DNA of 64,000 nucleotides from Flagellimonas lutaonensis (GTDB lineage Bacteria; Bacteroidota; Bacteroidia; Flavobacteriales; Flavobacteriaceae). The notes below the pieces were generated by a model. The model saw only the letters and a program-made list of their open reading frames with translations. It did no database searches and had not been told where the DNA came from. Below, one piece after another: positions 52,120-61,416 of the stretch. The stretch covers positions 124,001 to 188,000 of the forward strand of contig NZ_CP011071.1 in NCBI RefSeq assembly GCF_000963865.1. Direction: 5' to 3'. The translations under genes and the position numbers were made by a program. Position 1 is the stretch's first letter. Every line of letters starts with the position of its first letter.

Positions 52120-53444
52120 AAATCTTCCTTCTCCATCAACTCCTTGATCTTTTTTTCTTCCCAGCGTTTGCCCCAGAGCGGGTTATAGCCAAAGGCCTCA
52201 AGGGCGTGCATGGTAAGGCCAAAGCCCCAGCCCAGAGTGGGGAAAAAGGCCCATAGAAAGTCCGTCGTGCGAAAATTGAGCCACCACAGTATGGGGATCA
52301 CGATCAGGTAGGCAGTTAGGTTGCCGTAAAACCCTTTGATGGCCTCTACCCGTTCTTTGGCCTTGAGGTAGCGTTTTTCCTCAATATGGTCTTTGTGGGT
52401 ATCGGTCTCCATCACTGTGATCTGCTGTGTGAGCATCGGTAGCTTTACGCTGAACTCATCTCTGTTTTTTTCGATTTCTACCTGCCTATCGGTCAGTATC
52501 GAATACCGTTGGCGAATGTTCTGCAGCCCTACCCCACTGCTTTTTTTGACCACCTTTTTTTCTTGCAGGTTGTTCTTTACCACCAGCATACCGTCTTCTT
52601 CATAGACCTTTAGGTGCAAGGGTTTTGACGAGGTGACCACATTGTGCTTGACGGCGTTTTCGAGCAGTAATTGCAATGAGAGCGGTACAATCTTGGCCTC
52701 GGGGTTGCTGGCGTTCTCGGGTATGTCGAACACAATACTGTCTTCAAACCGCATTTTTAAAAGCCGTACATAGGTGCGGGCAAAGTCGAGTTCCTCATTT
52801 ACGGTGACCAGGTCTTTGTTCTTCTGCTCCAACACATAACGGTATACTTTTGAGAGCGAGGTGGTGAATTTTTGGGCCGCATCGGGGTCTTCTTCTATAA
52901 GGCTGGTCAGCACGTTGAGGCTGTTGAACAGAAAATGGGGGTCCAATTGGTTCTTGAGGGCATCAAAACGCGCCGAGGCGGTGCCCGCAATGATCTTCTG
53001 CTGCTTTACCTCGCGTTTTTGTAAGGCCCGGTAAAAATAGAAGGCGTGGATGAAGAGCGAGACAAAAAGGGTTATAATAAGGGCGATTACATAGGCACTC
53101 GCATGCTCGTTGGCAATAAATTCGCTTACCGAGTAACCTTTGAAATAGAGAAACATAAGATAACGCAAGACAGCAAATACGACCAGGGTAATGACAATGG
53201 AGCCCAATGCGCCCACCCACAGCCTTTTTTTGGGTTCTTTCTCCCAATCGTAGCGAAGGCTCACACCGTCGTAGTAATACGAGTTGGCGGCGGTAAGCCC
53301 AAATGAAAAGATAAAACTGAGAATAATCTGCGTCAGCACATTTTCTAGGGAAAAATCGCCATCATTAAATATGAAAAGGTTCATCAATGAGATGAAAATC
53401 GTTATGACCAACGAAACCTTGAGAACCTTTAAAAAATTCTTCAT
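52116..53444 (-). CDS. LytS-like sensor histidine kinase fused to a 2TM domain
   Basis: 442 residues. Four N-terminal TM helices (VSLVITIFISLMNLFIF; ILSFIFSFGLTAANSYYY; ALGSIVITLVVFAVLRYL; YVIALIITLFVSLFIHAFYF), a His_kinase domain with His170 in LDPHFLFNSLNVLTSL, a HATPase N-box in SLQLLLENAVKHN and G-box GVGLQNIRQRY. The last 85 residues are a 2TM domain (AKERVEAIKGFYGNLTAYLI, LGWGFGLTMHALEAFGYNP, GKRWEEKKIKELMEKEDF). That domain is homologous to the four stand-alone 2TM genes at 23753-25243. Starts three bases after the TPR-like gene upstream. Its likely partner is the LytTR regulator at 22945-23700. Confidence 0.92.
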   Translation of the reverse strand: MKNFLKVLKVSLVITIFISLMNLFIFNDGDFSLENVLTQIILSFIFSFGLTAANSYYYDGVSLRYDWEKEPKKRLWVGALGSIVITLVVFAVLRYLMFLYFKGYSVSEFIANEHASAYVIALIITLFVSLFIHAFYFYRALQKREVKQQKIIAGTASARFDALKNQLDPHFLFNSLNVLTSLIEEDPDAAQKFTTSLSKVYRYVLEQKNKDLVTVNEELDFARTYVRLLKMRFEDSIVFDIPENASNPEAKIVPLSLQLLLENAVKHNVVTSSKPLHLKVYEEDGMLVVKNNLQEKKVVKKSSGVGLQNIRQRYSILTDRQVEIEKNRDEFSVKLPMLTQQITVMETDTHKDHIEEKRYLKAKERVEAIKGFYGNLTAYLIVIPILWWLNFRTTDFLWAFFPTLGWGFGLTMHALEAFGYNPLWGKRWEEKKIKELMEKEDF

Positions 53445-53447
53445 AAT

Positions 53448-54074
53448 CTACGATTTACATTGCTGCAAAACCCTTTCGGCCTGTTCGGGGCCCCATTTTG
53501 GGTAAAAGGGATCATCACCGGCCTTAAAAGTAGCAAAAAGTTCAACAGCCCTTTCAACATCTTTGCAGTAGGGGGTTATGTCTTTGCCAAAATAACGGGC
53601 CGAGCCCATGTCCCACTCCGCCTTTGACAGAACAACCCGTGGGTTCTCTGGCGCCAAGGCAAGGGCCTGGTTGTAGAGCTGCGTGTTTTTGCCAGACAAG
53701 GTCATGCCATAAGTGGCCCCATCGAAGGCGATCCAGGCCGTGTTGGTCATCGCCTCCAGTATCAACAGTTCTGCGTTGTCGGGCGATATGTTCTTGGCGA
53801 TGTCGATGAACTCCTTGGCTTTTTCCAATTGTTGCGTCAACTTCTCAACATCCTTTTCGCCAAAAGATGCCGTGGTGTTCACCAGGGCCACGTAGTAATA
53901 GGGAATCCAATTGTCATCTTCGGCCATGGCAATGCGCTCAAATAGGTTGGATGCCTCGGTGGTTTTGCCCTCGCCCCATAATTCCATGGCCTTGCCCATG
54001 CCCTTGGTATATTGGTCTTGGGCCATTGCCGTGATCGATGTTGCAAATGCCAGTGTTAAAATCAGTTTTTTCAT
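53448..54074 (-). CDS. Exported TPR-like protein
   Basis: 208 residues with a signal peptide (LILTLAFATSITAMAQ). Helical repeats resemble TPRs (KAMELWGEGKTTEASNLFER, IPYYYVALVNTTASF, AELLILEAMTNTAW, LYNQALALAPENPRVVLSKA). First gene of an operon with the 2TM-fused kinase (three-base gap). A LytTR-type motif lies 112 bases upstream. It may be a periplasmic sensor or scaffold for the kinase; that is inference from position. Confidence 0.83.
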   Translation of the reverse strand: MKKLILTLAFATSITAMAQDQYTKGMGKAMELWGEGKTTEASNLFERIAMAEDDNWIPYYYVALVNTTASFGEKDVEKLTQQLEKAKEFIDIAKNISPDNAELLILEAMTNTAWIAFDGATYGMTLSGKNTQLYNQALALAPENPRVVLSKAEWDMGSARYFGKDITPYCKDVERAVELFATFKAGDDPFYPKWGPEQAERVLQQCKS

Positions 54075-54185
54075 GATGTCGTTTTTTATGGTTATTGACT
54101 GTTCGGTTGTATTGAATCCGTTTCAGTATTTCTTGAGTGACGGCGTAAAGATGTGCATCGGCGTTCGTTTTTGACAGTAAAATTG

Positions 54186-54196
54186 ACCGAACTGTT
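54186..54196 (-). promoter_or_regulatory. Putative LytTR site upstream of the TPR-kinase operon
   Basis: Minus strand AACAGTTCGGT, same 11-mer as at 25369-25379 with extended flanking similarity (on the plus strand TGACCGAACTGTT, then six T, GGG and ATGG). Located in the 250-base spacer between the TonB receptor and TPR genes. Confidence 0.6.
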
Positions 54197-54326
54197 CTTT
54201 TTTGGGGATGGGTTGTTGATTGCGATTCGCTTTGTGCGAGGCGCTGAACGGTCTTTGATAAAAAATAGAAAAACATCCCTCGCCCAGCTTCTGTCATCCG
54301 TCATCGAGCATCCAACATCCCACATC

Positions 54327-56489
54327 CTACAAATTATCCAACTGGTTGCTTTTGCTATCGGTGCTGATGGTCCAGAAGAAGCCCACAAAAAAGAAGCTGT
54401 CGGCCGGTGGGGTAATGGCCCGTCTGTCAAACACACTATTGGCATTGGGTGCATTGGCGTACTGGTAATTGCTCACATTATTGAAGCCCAGCACATTGTT
54501 CACCGAGAAATACAAAATTTTCTGTTGGTCTATCAAATAGGCCCAGTTGACGCTCAAATTGTTGAACGATTTGGTCTTTTCGGCCATAAAGGCAGCCGTA
54601 TTCGGGTTATCATAGGGCCTGCCCGACCCGAAGGAATAGGATACCCCTACCTGTGAGCGCCAGTCTTCGACCCAATATTTGGTGACCAGCGAAAAACTGT
54701 GCGCTGGCGCAAAATTGGGGGTGGCCGCTTCAGTAAAATTGCGGTATTCGCGCTCGGTGTTCAAATAGCTGTAGGAGACCCAATAATCCAAATTGGCAAC
54801 ACTCTTGTTATCGCGCCAAAAGATATCGATTCCTGTCGCGTAGCCGCTGCCCAGATTGCTGTACACCGAATTGAACTGGGGCATTTCAGTATCAAATTTT
54901 ACGAGATCATCATAGTCTTTGTAGTAGGCTTCGGCCCTAAAGGTCCTGCCATTGTTCAGGTATTGGTAGTTGAGTATATAGTGCGAGGTTTTTTCGTACC
55001 CCAATTCTTGATCAAACTTCAACACCTCGGCCAATGGGTTTTGGTAGAAATCACCATAAGCCAATGAAAACTGGGCCTTTTCACCACTTTTATATGCCAA
55101 CGATAGTCTGGGCGAAACCGTGAATTTATCCAAAATGGACGTATGCTCCATCCTGGCGCCCACTTTAAGGGCAAAATCGTTACTGAAAAAGATATCGCTT
55201 TCGGCAAAGCCGGCGAAAAGGGTATCGTCAAAATTGCTGTTGAAGGTAAAGCCGTCCTGTGCCAAGTAGGTTTCTTCATAATCGGTTTGAAAGACTTCTG
55301 CCCCGACGCTCAGGTTAAACCGGCTTGAAAAACCTTTTTTGGTCTTGACCTTTAGATGTCCGGCGACTTCGCGGGCATCGATTACATCATCTAGCAGTCC
55401 TATTTTGTTGTTGTCCCGAGAAATACTGGCACCGGCGAACAAGGTCCAGTTGGTATCGGTAAAATATTTGTAAGAGGTGTTGAAATATAGGTTCTCATTG
55501 GTTAGGCGAAACCGCACGGAATCATCAAAATTGATGTCCTCTTGGGAAATATCCAAGGTCGCACGGTTAAACCCGGTATAGGCCTTGAACATGCTTTTAT
55601 TGCCTTTGATACGGAACACCCCTTCGCCTGCGAACGATTCGTAGGGGTTGTTCCATTGGGAGCCTTGGGTCGAGGGAATCAATGCTTCGTAGGGCGATAG
55701 GTTGATGTACTGGGTATTGATGCTCAATGAAGTATTGTTCCAAATCTCGGTATGGCCCAAGCCACCGCCGACGGACATGACTTGTATATCGGTTTTCTCT
55801 TGGTCGGGCACATCGGTGGTATTCAACAAAAGGACACTGGAAAGGGCTTGCCCATATTCGGCCGAATAGCCACCGGTGCTAAAGGTGATGCCCTTAAAGA
55901 GAAAGGGCGAAAAACGGCCACGGGTCGGTATGTTGTTGGCCGTGGCGTTGAACGGTTGAAATACGCGAAGGCCATCGATAAAGACCTGGGTCTCTCCCGC
56001 TTGGCCACCCCTCACGAATAAACGCCCATCTTCGTTGACGGTAGTGGTGCCCGGCAAGGTCTGCAAAGCGGCCACAAAGTCGCCCGCAGCGCCTGCGGTT
56101 GTTACAATATCAAGCGGTTTAAGCACCGATACCTTTGAGTTGTCGCCCGCCTCAAAGGTGCCGGCGGTCAAGGTTACCCCAGTAAGGGTATTGATGGCTT
56201 CTGTCAGCTTGATTTTTAGGTTGCTGAAGTACGAAACGTTGCCCATTTCATAATGGGTCTCATAGCCCAAAATGGAGACGACCAAGGTTTGGTCGCCTTT
56301 CTCGGTAGTCTCAAAATGGAAGTTTCCGTCCACATCGGTCGAAGCACCATCGTAGGTGCCCTCGAGATAGACGTTCGCACCTGAAATGGGATTCCCTGAT
56401 TTATCGGTGACCTGCCCAGCGATTTGATTTTGGGCCAGGCCTAAAAGTGATGAAAATAAAAGCAGTAAGGTCGGCAATAAGTGTTTCAT
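54327..56489 (-). CDS. TonB-dependent receptor with carboxypeptidase-like N-terminal domain
   Basis: 720 residues from ATG 56489; the open frame extends 23 codons further upstream, but the signal peptide HLLPTLLLLFSSLLGLAQ begins here. A CarboxypepD_reg-like domain follows (IAGQVTDKSGNPISGANVYL, DGNFHFETTEKGDQTLVVSI), then the plug (VSVLKPLDIVTTAGAAGDFV, EDGRLFVRGGQAGETQVFID) and a beta-barrel. An outer-membrane importer of unknown ligand. Upstream lies a LytTR-type motif, linking it to the kinase/regulator pair. Confidence 0.93.
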   Translation of the reverse strand: MKHLLPTLLLLFSSLLGLAQNQIAGQVTDKSGNPISGANVYLEGTYDGASTDVDGNFHFETTEKGDQTLVVSILGYETHYEMGNVSYFSNLKIKLTEAINTLTGVTLTAGTFEAGDNSKVSVLKPLDIVTTAGAAGDFVAALQTLPGTTTVNEDGRLFVRGGQAGETQVFIDGLRVFQPFNATANNIPTRGRFSPFLFKGITFSTGGYSAEYGQALSSVLLLNTTDVPDQEKTDIQVMSVGGGLGHTEIWNNTSLSINTQYINLSPYEALIPSTQGSQWNNPYESFAGEGVFRIKGNKSMFKAYTGFNRATLDISQEDINFDDSVRFRLTNENLYFNTSYKYFTDTNWTLFAGASISRDNNKIGLLDDVIDAREVAGHLKVKTKKGFSSRFNLSVGAEVFQTDYEETYLAQDGFTFNSNFDDTLFAGFAESDIFFSNDFALKVGARMEHTSILDKFTVSPRLSLAYKSGEKAQFSLAYGDFYQNPLAEVLKFDQELGYEKTSHYILNYQYLNNGRTFRAEAYYKDYDDLVKFDTEMPQFNSVYSNLGSGYATGIDIFWRDNKSVANLDYWVSYSYLNTEREYRNFTEAATPNFAPAHSFSLVTKYWVEDWRSQVGVSYSFGSGRPYDNPNTAAFMAEKTKSFNNLSVNWAYLIDQQKILYFSVNNVLGFNNVSNYQYANAPNANSVFDRRAITPPADSFFFVGFFWTISTDSKSNQLDNL

Positions 56490-56585
56490 GACTGTTCGTT
56501 TCTTAATTTGATTTTTTATGGGTTGTTTTTTGATCAATGATGCCCCAAAAGTCTTCAAGCCCCTTGATTCTTGGTAAAAAGATGT

Positions 56586-56596
56586 ACCGAACTGTT
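56586..56596 (-). promoter_or_regulatory. Putative LytTR site upstream of the TonB receptor gene
   Basis: Third exact copy of AACAGTTCGGT on the minus strand, 97 bases before the receptor start. The flanks differ from the other two copies outside the 11-mer. Confidence 0.55.
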
Positions 56597-56714
56597 GAAT
56601 TTTACATATGAACTGCGGCTCAACGAAAGGGTTAAACCGCCGAAAATTTCTTTATTTTTTTCTTTTATATATCGCTGTAAATGAGTACCTTAATCAAGAC
56701 AAAATGGTTCTGTC

Positions 56715-57137
56715 ATGGGAAGAATCAAACAATGGAACAAATGGGCCAACGCCCATACCTATTATCCAATCGATCTGTTGAGGGTCGCTTTGGGGGTTTT
56801 TCTTTTTATAAAGGGTGTGGGGTTCTTGTCTGATCCTGAGCAGATGCGGCTACTGATGCAGCCCTTTGGAAAGATTCCCGGTAGCATGATATTTCTACAC
56901 TATGTGGCGCCTGCACACTTTGTGGGTGGTTTCTTGATCGTGATAGGGTTGCTCACCCGATGGGCCGTGGCGGCGCAGATTCCCATATTGATCGGGGCCG
57001 TACTTACCAATTTTTTTGGTGAGATGAACATTGCCAACCTCATGTTGGCCTTGGTGACCCTTTTGGTTTGCTGCTTTTTCTTCTTCTATGGCTCAGGCAA
57101 ACATTCTACGGATTATTACCTAAAGATGCAGCAATAG
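56715..57137 (+). CDS. DoxX family membrane protein
   Basis: 140 residues with four TM helices: LLRVALGVFLFIKGVGFL, PAHFVGGFLIVIGLL, AAQIPILIGAVLTNFF, LALVTLLVCCFFFFYG. The DLLRVALGVFLFIKG start and HFVGGFLIVIGLLTRWA are typical of DoxX-like proteins. Role uncertain. Convergent with the LytTR gene at 57166. Confidence 0.88.
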   Translation: MGRIKQWNKWANAHTYYPIDLLRVALGVFLFIKGVGFLSDPEQMRLLMQPFGKIPGSMIFLHYVAPAHFVGGFLIVIGLLTRWAVAAQIPILIGAVLTNFFGEMNIANLMLALVTLLVCCFFFFYGSGKHSTDYYLKMQQ

Positions 57138-57165
57138 CCCTATTGCTTTCGTATCAAAATCCTTT

Positions 57166-57900
57166 CTAAATTGTCTTGATTCGATCTAATAAAAGCTCCC
57201 TATAGGTTTTGCTAAAAGGTATCACCTTCCGCTTTATCTCAAGATGGGTATCGGCAATGGCATCCAATTTTTTCACATTGACAATGTACGATCGGTGAAC
57301 CCTCAAAAAGGAGTTTTGGGGCAACTTTGCCTCTAAGGTCTTCAAGGTGCTCGACAGCAGATAATGCCCTTTCTCGGTCACTATGTTGGTGTAGTTTCTA
57401 TCAGCCTCCAAATAAAGGATCTGATCGAGCATCAACTTGTTCATCTTGCCTTTGTGCCTGACAAAAATACGGTCGCCCATTACCTGCATATCGGTCTTGG
57501 GCCTTTGGTTTGCTCTTTCTTCGGTCAAGATTTTATCTTCTACCAAGGCAATGGTGTGCTCAAGATCGAGCTGGTTGAAGGGTTTCGACACAAAGGCTTC
57601 CGGATGGGTTTCTTTGGCCCTAAAGAATGAGGCGTCATCGGTATTGGCGGTCAGATAAACCACAGGAATGTCATGTGTCTGTTGGATCGTTTTAACAGTC
57701 TCAATCCCGTCAATGCTCCCCTTTAGGTTTATGTCCATCAAAATAATATCAGGTGTATTGACCCGCGCATGACCGACCGCTTCTTCGCCCCTCGATTCTA
57801 TGCCCGTTACCTCATACCCCAACTTTGTCAGCTGCAACGATAGATTAGCGGCTATGATCATGTCATCCTCAACTATCAATATGCGTGTCTTGGTATTCAT
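57166..57900 (-). CDS. LytTR response regulator (second system)
   Basis: 244 residues. Receiver with EDD at residues 11-13, Asp56 in IILMDINLKG, Thr/Ala in VVYLTANTDD and Lys in FVSKPFNQ. LytTR domain: MGDRIFVRHKGKMNKLMLDQ, ILYLEADRNYTNIV, FLRVHRSYIVNVKKLDAI. Two bases after the TPR-kinase stop, so it is cotranscribed with its cognate sensor. Confidence 0.95.
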   Translation of the reverse strand: MNTKTRILIVEDDMIIAANLSLQLTKLGYEVTGIESRGEEAVGHARVNTPDIILMDINLKGSIDGIETVKTIQQTHDIPVVYLTANTDDASFFRAKETHPEAFVSKPFNQLDLEHTIALVEDKILTEERANQRPKTDMQVMGDRIFVRHKGKMNKLMLDQILYLEADRNYTNIVTEKGHYLLSSTLKTLEAKLPQNSFLRVHRSYIVNVKKLDAIADTHLEIKRKVIPFSKTYRELLLDRIKTI

Positions 57901-57902
57901 GT

Positions 57903-59867
57903 CTATGCTGCTTTATGAAGTTGAAATTCAAAAGAGACCGAAGTCCCATTTTCTACGGTTAAATCCATTTTACCGTCCAATTGCTGGGTGAGCAGATGTA
58001 TCAGTTTGGTTCCAAAACCCGATCCAATAGCCCCTTTCTTCATGATTTTCCCAATACCATTATCGGCCACCCTTAAATGCACCTGTGAACCTTCTTCCCT
58101 TAGGCTTACGGTGATATGCCCATTTGCCTTGTCGGGAAAGGCGTATTTAAGAGCATTTGACAATAATTCATTGACTATCAAACCTATAGGTATAGCCATA
58201 TCAATATCAAGTTCAAGCGTTTCCATGTCATATATGATGTCGATTTGGCCTGTCATTCCATAGGTGTTCAAAATGTAACTGCCCAAATTTTCAAAATAGT
58301 CTTTCATCTCTATGGCCGATATGCTCTTGCCCTGATATAGTTTTTGGTGGATCATGCTCATACTGTGCACCCGTTGTTGGCTCTTCTGCATAACCGCCAC
58401 GACATTGGGGTCGTTCACTTGTGCCGATTGCAGCGACAATAGGCTTGAAACAATCTCCAGGTTGTTCTTTACCCGATGGTGTATTTCTTTCAACAAGAAT
58501 TCTTTCTCTTTGTTCTGCCGTTGTAGCAACCGGTTCTTTCGCACATTGTTCTGTATGGCCTTATATGACAACACTAGCAACAGCAGCAACAGGCAGGTGA
58601 TGATGATGATGAGGGTTTGCCGTGTGCGCTGTTTTTTTATCAGTGTCTCTTGTTGCTGAATGGTCCCTTCTTTGTTGGCAACATCGAATTCTGTTTGAAG
58701 CATCGACATACGATGGTCAGAATCCGCCGTAAAAATCAGATTCTGTAATTTGTCGTACTCGGCCAAGGCATGATAGGCCTCTTGATATTGGTGGTTGCCC
58801 GCATATGCCTTGCCCAGATTCTCGTAGGCTTGGCTCAGGTAGTACTCATCGCCAAAGTCATCTGTTGCAATGGTGATGCACTTTTGTAGGCTTTCAATGG
58901 CGCTAATATATTTTCCCTGCAGGTTTTGCAATTTGCCTATCGACAGCCATGAACGCATCACCATAAAGTTGTTGCTGTTGAGCAACTCGGCATATTTCAG
59001 GGCATTGGTGCCCGCCAATTCTGCCTTATCAAATTTACCGAGATAGGCATATAGGTCGACCAAAGAGATATAGGCATCGCTCAAATTGTTATAGAAGCCA
59101 TAGCGTTCGCCAATGGCAATGGTATGCTCAAAATACCGCTGGGCCTCTTCATATTTGTCCAACGCCAAATAGTTGTTTCCCACCACATAGAGGGTAAAAT
59201 CATAGTCAAGGTCATTTATACCTCTTTCTTCGAAGATCTGGACTGATCTTAGACCATATTCCAACCCCTTTTCGAATTTTGATTGCTTCCAAAAAAGGTT
59301 GCTCAGATCGCTGAAGGCCAAGGCTATGGCCTTTTGGTCGTTCAGCCTTTCGCCCAAAGCGAGTGCCTCCATTGCATAATCGGCGGCCTTGTCCAATATT
59401 CCGCGGCGTTCGTACACATAGCCCAGTTGCGTGTTCAAAAAAGCTAGGTCTTTTTCAAGCACCTTGGTCTTGGCATCTTCCAGCACCGATTGGGCACTGT
59501 CCAGTTTTTCCATCCGAAGTAAAATGGCCCCTTGGGTTATCTGAAACCTGCCGTGCCAAAGGCTGTCTTGTTTCGTTTCGGTGAGTTTCAGGCCCTCTTC
59601 TGTAAAATGCATGGCTCTCAGCAAGTCTCGGGTGTGCCAGTAATAGGAAAGGTCGTTGAGCATTAAGAATTTAAGGGAATCATTGGTTGTCTGGGTGTAG
59701 GCCTTTTCGAGAACCTCTAAATACGACCCTCCAAAGTTGTCTGTCTGTTCAAATACTCTTTTGTAGGGGTTTTCGCCGCTGAAATCAACAATTTGGGAAC
59801 TGCCAACCATACAGCTCAAAATCATAGCTGTATAAAACAACAGGGCTTTCAGCGAACGGTGACCCAT
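57903..59867 (-). CDS. TPR-containing sensor histidine kinase (HisKA_2 type)
   Basis: 654 residues from ATG 59867; an in-frame ATG at 59957 would add 30 residues before the signal (ALLFYTAMILSCMVGSSQ). Periplasmic TPR array (for example QLGYVYERRGILDKAADYAM, YEEAQRYFEHTIAIGERYG), a single TM (LIIIITCLLLLLLVLSYKAI), then HisKA_2 with the phospho-His in LKEIHHRVKNNLEIVSSLLS and HATPase with GLIVNELLSNALKYAFPDK and IGSGFGTKLI. Operon with the downstream LytTR regulator. Confidence 0.93.
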   Translation of the reverse strand: MGHRSLKALLFYTAMILSCMVGSSQIVDFSGENPYKRVFEQTDNFGGSYLEVLEKAYTQTTNDSLKFLMLNDLSYYWHTRDLLRAMHFTEEGLKLTETKQDSLWHGRFQITQGAILLRMEKLDSAQSVLEDAKTKVLEKDLAFLNTQLGYVYERRGILDKAADYAMEALALGERLNDQKAIALAFSDLSNLFWKQSKFEKGLEYGLRSVQIFEERGINDLDYDFTLYVVGNNYLALDKYEEAQRYFEHTIAIGERYGFYNNLSDAYISLVDLYAYLGKFDKAELAGTNALKYAELLNSNNFMVMRSWLSIGKLQNLQGKYISAIESLQKCITIATDDFGDEYYLSQAYENLGKAYAGNHQYQEAYHALAEYDKLQNLIFTADSDHRMSMLQTEFDVANKEGTIQQQETLIKKQRTRQTLIIIITCLLLLLLVLSYKAIQNNVRKNRLLQRQNKEKEFLLKEIHHRVKNNLEIVSSLLSLQSAQVNDPNVVAVMQKSQQRVHSMSMIHQKLYQGKSISAIEMKDYFENLGSYILNTYGMTGQIDIIYDMETLELDIDMAIPIGLIVNELLSNALKYAFPDKANGHITVSLREEGSQVHLRVADNGIGKIMKKGAIGSGFGTKLIHLLTQQLDGKMDLTVENGTSVSFEFQLHKAA

Positions 59868-60051
59868 TTCCTTTTGATTAAGGCCGGGGAACAAGGCTAC
59901 TAAAAGTACGAAATTAATGCCAGTTATCGCCCGATAAATAAAAATGGGGGTTCGCACAGTAAATCGGGCTCTTCGTCACAATTCGTTTGGTGGACGGGCA
60001 AGAAATGAATCTATTCGTTGCGAATGGCCAAAAAATACTATTCAAACGCCA

Positions 60052-60576
60052 ATGAAACCTCCCCTTCTTACTATCGCCCTTGTTGTATTGATAATGGCTT
60101 CCTGTAATAGAAAAGAGCGGCTTTTACAAGAGGAGATGATGACCATGGAAAACACCATAAAGAACAATTTGAACACCTTGGTAGATTCTTGCTGGAACAA
60201 TAAGGACCTAGAACTTCTGGCCCCTATCTCAACGGAAGATTTCACCAGAACATTAAATGGCATCAAAGTAGCCGGAAACCAAAAAGAGCTACAGGCGCAT
60301 ATCAATGTTTATCTAACGGCATTTCCTGATCTGAATATCCACCTTAAAAACACCTATATAAAAGACAACCAACTCTTTACGCACTGGACCTTTACCGGTA
60401 CCAATACGGGCGTGTTCGGTGAGTTTCGTGCCACAGGCAAAAAAGCAAAAGTAAGCGGTATGAGCCTACTCTCTTTTGATTCTGATGGCAAATTGTACCG
60501 TGAGGAAGTCTACTACAATGAACTTGACCTACTTCAACAATTGGGCTATACGCTGGTACCCCCGGCACTCGAATAA
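60052..60576 (+). CDS. NTF2-like (SnoaL/ester cyclase type) lipoprotein
   Basis: 174 residues from ATG 60052; the frame is open further upstream but the lipoprotein signal (LLTIALVVLIMASC) begins here. SnoaL-like segments: NKDLELLAPISTEDFTRTLN, YLTAFPDLNIHLKNTYIKDN, LFTHWTFTGTNTGVFGEF, KVSGMSLLSFDSDGKLYREE. First of six plus-strand genes for exported proteins. Substrate or ligand unknown. Confidence 0.85.
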   Translation: MKPPLLTIALVVLIMASCNRKERLLQEEMMTMENTIKNNLNTLVDSCWNNKDLELLAPISTEDFTRTLNGIKVAGNQKELQAHINVYLTAFPDLNIHLKNTYIKDNQLFTHWTFTGTNTGVFGEFRATGKKAKVSGMSLLSFDSDGKLYREEVYYNELDLLQQLGYTLVPPALE

Positions 60577-60612
60577 TTTCTTAAACAATTAAACAACCAA
60601 AACAATGCAATT

Positions 60613-61380
60613 ATGAAAACACTCAAAACATCCATTCTCATTCTAGCGGCCATTCTTTTGATACCGGTACTGTCACAAGCACAGCAAAACACCCAAGCTT
60701 TTTGGGTACATGAAGATGTGGTAAAGCCCGGTATGGTAGCCGAGTATGAAACGGTTTGCAAAGAACTGACCTCAAACATGAAAAAACACAACATACAAGG
60801 GTTGGACGTCATCGTTTCAAATACGGTCGACAACCGCTATATGTGGGTGAGCCCCATAAGCTCAATGGCCGATGTCGAACGCCCTGTATTCAAGACCCTT
60901 GCCGAGAAGATGGGGGCCGACAAAATGGGGGCCCTTTTTGATCGGATGGACAAGTGCTATGATGTTGAACACAATTATGTGCTGCATCTAGACAAGGAAC
61001 TGTCTTACATGCCCGATGGCATCACCCAAACACCTGAAGGACAGCCCTATCGAAAGTTCCATTACTTTCAGTACGCTCCCGGAAATGGTGATGCCGTGAA
61101 AGAAAAGGTGAAATCCATAAAAAACCTATTCAAAAGCAAGGGATCCAAACTTGATTATCGCGTATATCGAACCGGCTTCGGTTATCGGGGCGAGCACTAC
61201 ATGGTCGCCATCGCTGCAAAAGATGCCGCAGATTATGCCAATAAGATAGCTGCCAACATCGAGTTGTTGGGCAAGGAATGGGAAACGATGTACGGCGATT
61301 TCATGGACAGCCTGATCAAGTATGAATCCGTTGAGGGGCGTATACGTCCTGATATGGCCTATTCACCCTCGAACCAATAG
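60613..61380 (+). CDS. Exported protein of unknown family, paralogue A
   Basis: 255 residues with a signal peptide (ILAAILLIPVLSQAQQ). Shares with its neighbour the motifs F(W/Y)(V/I)HED..KP.M..EYE, a central KCYDV, SPI.SMA and RPD..Y.PSN. Two halves each begin with a KP/AP turn and an amphipathic helix (VKPGMVAEYETVCKEL; APGNGDAVKEKVKSIKNLF), which resembles two dimeric alpha-beta barrel (NIPSNAP/ABM-like) units. That fold is a guess from pattern. Confidence 0.8.
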   Translation: MKTLKTSILILAAILLIPVLSQAQQNTQAFWVHEDVVKPGMVAEYETVCKELTSNMKKHNIQGLDVIVSNTVDNRYMWVSPISSMADVERPVFKTLAEKMGADKMGALFDRMDKCYDVEHNYVLHLDKELSYMPDGITQTPEGQPYRKFHYFQYAPGNGDAVKEKVKSIKNLFKSKGSKLDYRVYRTGFGYRGEHYMVAIAAKDAADYANKIAANIELLGKEWETMYGDFMDSLIKYESVEGRIRPDMAYSPSNQ

Positions 61381-61416
61381 CAAATAAATATCCACAACCT
61401 TAATAAACAAACAGTC

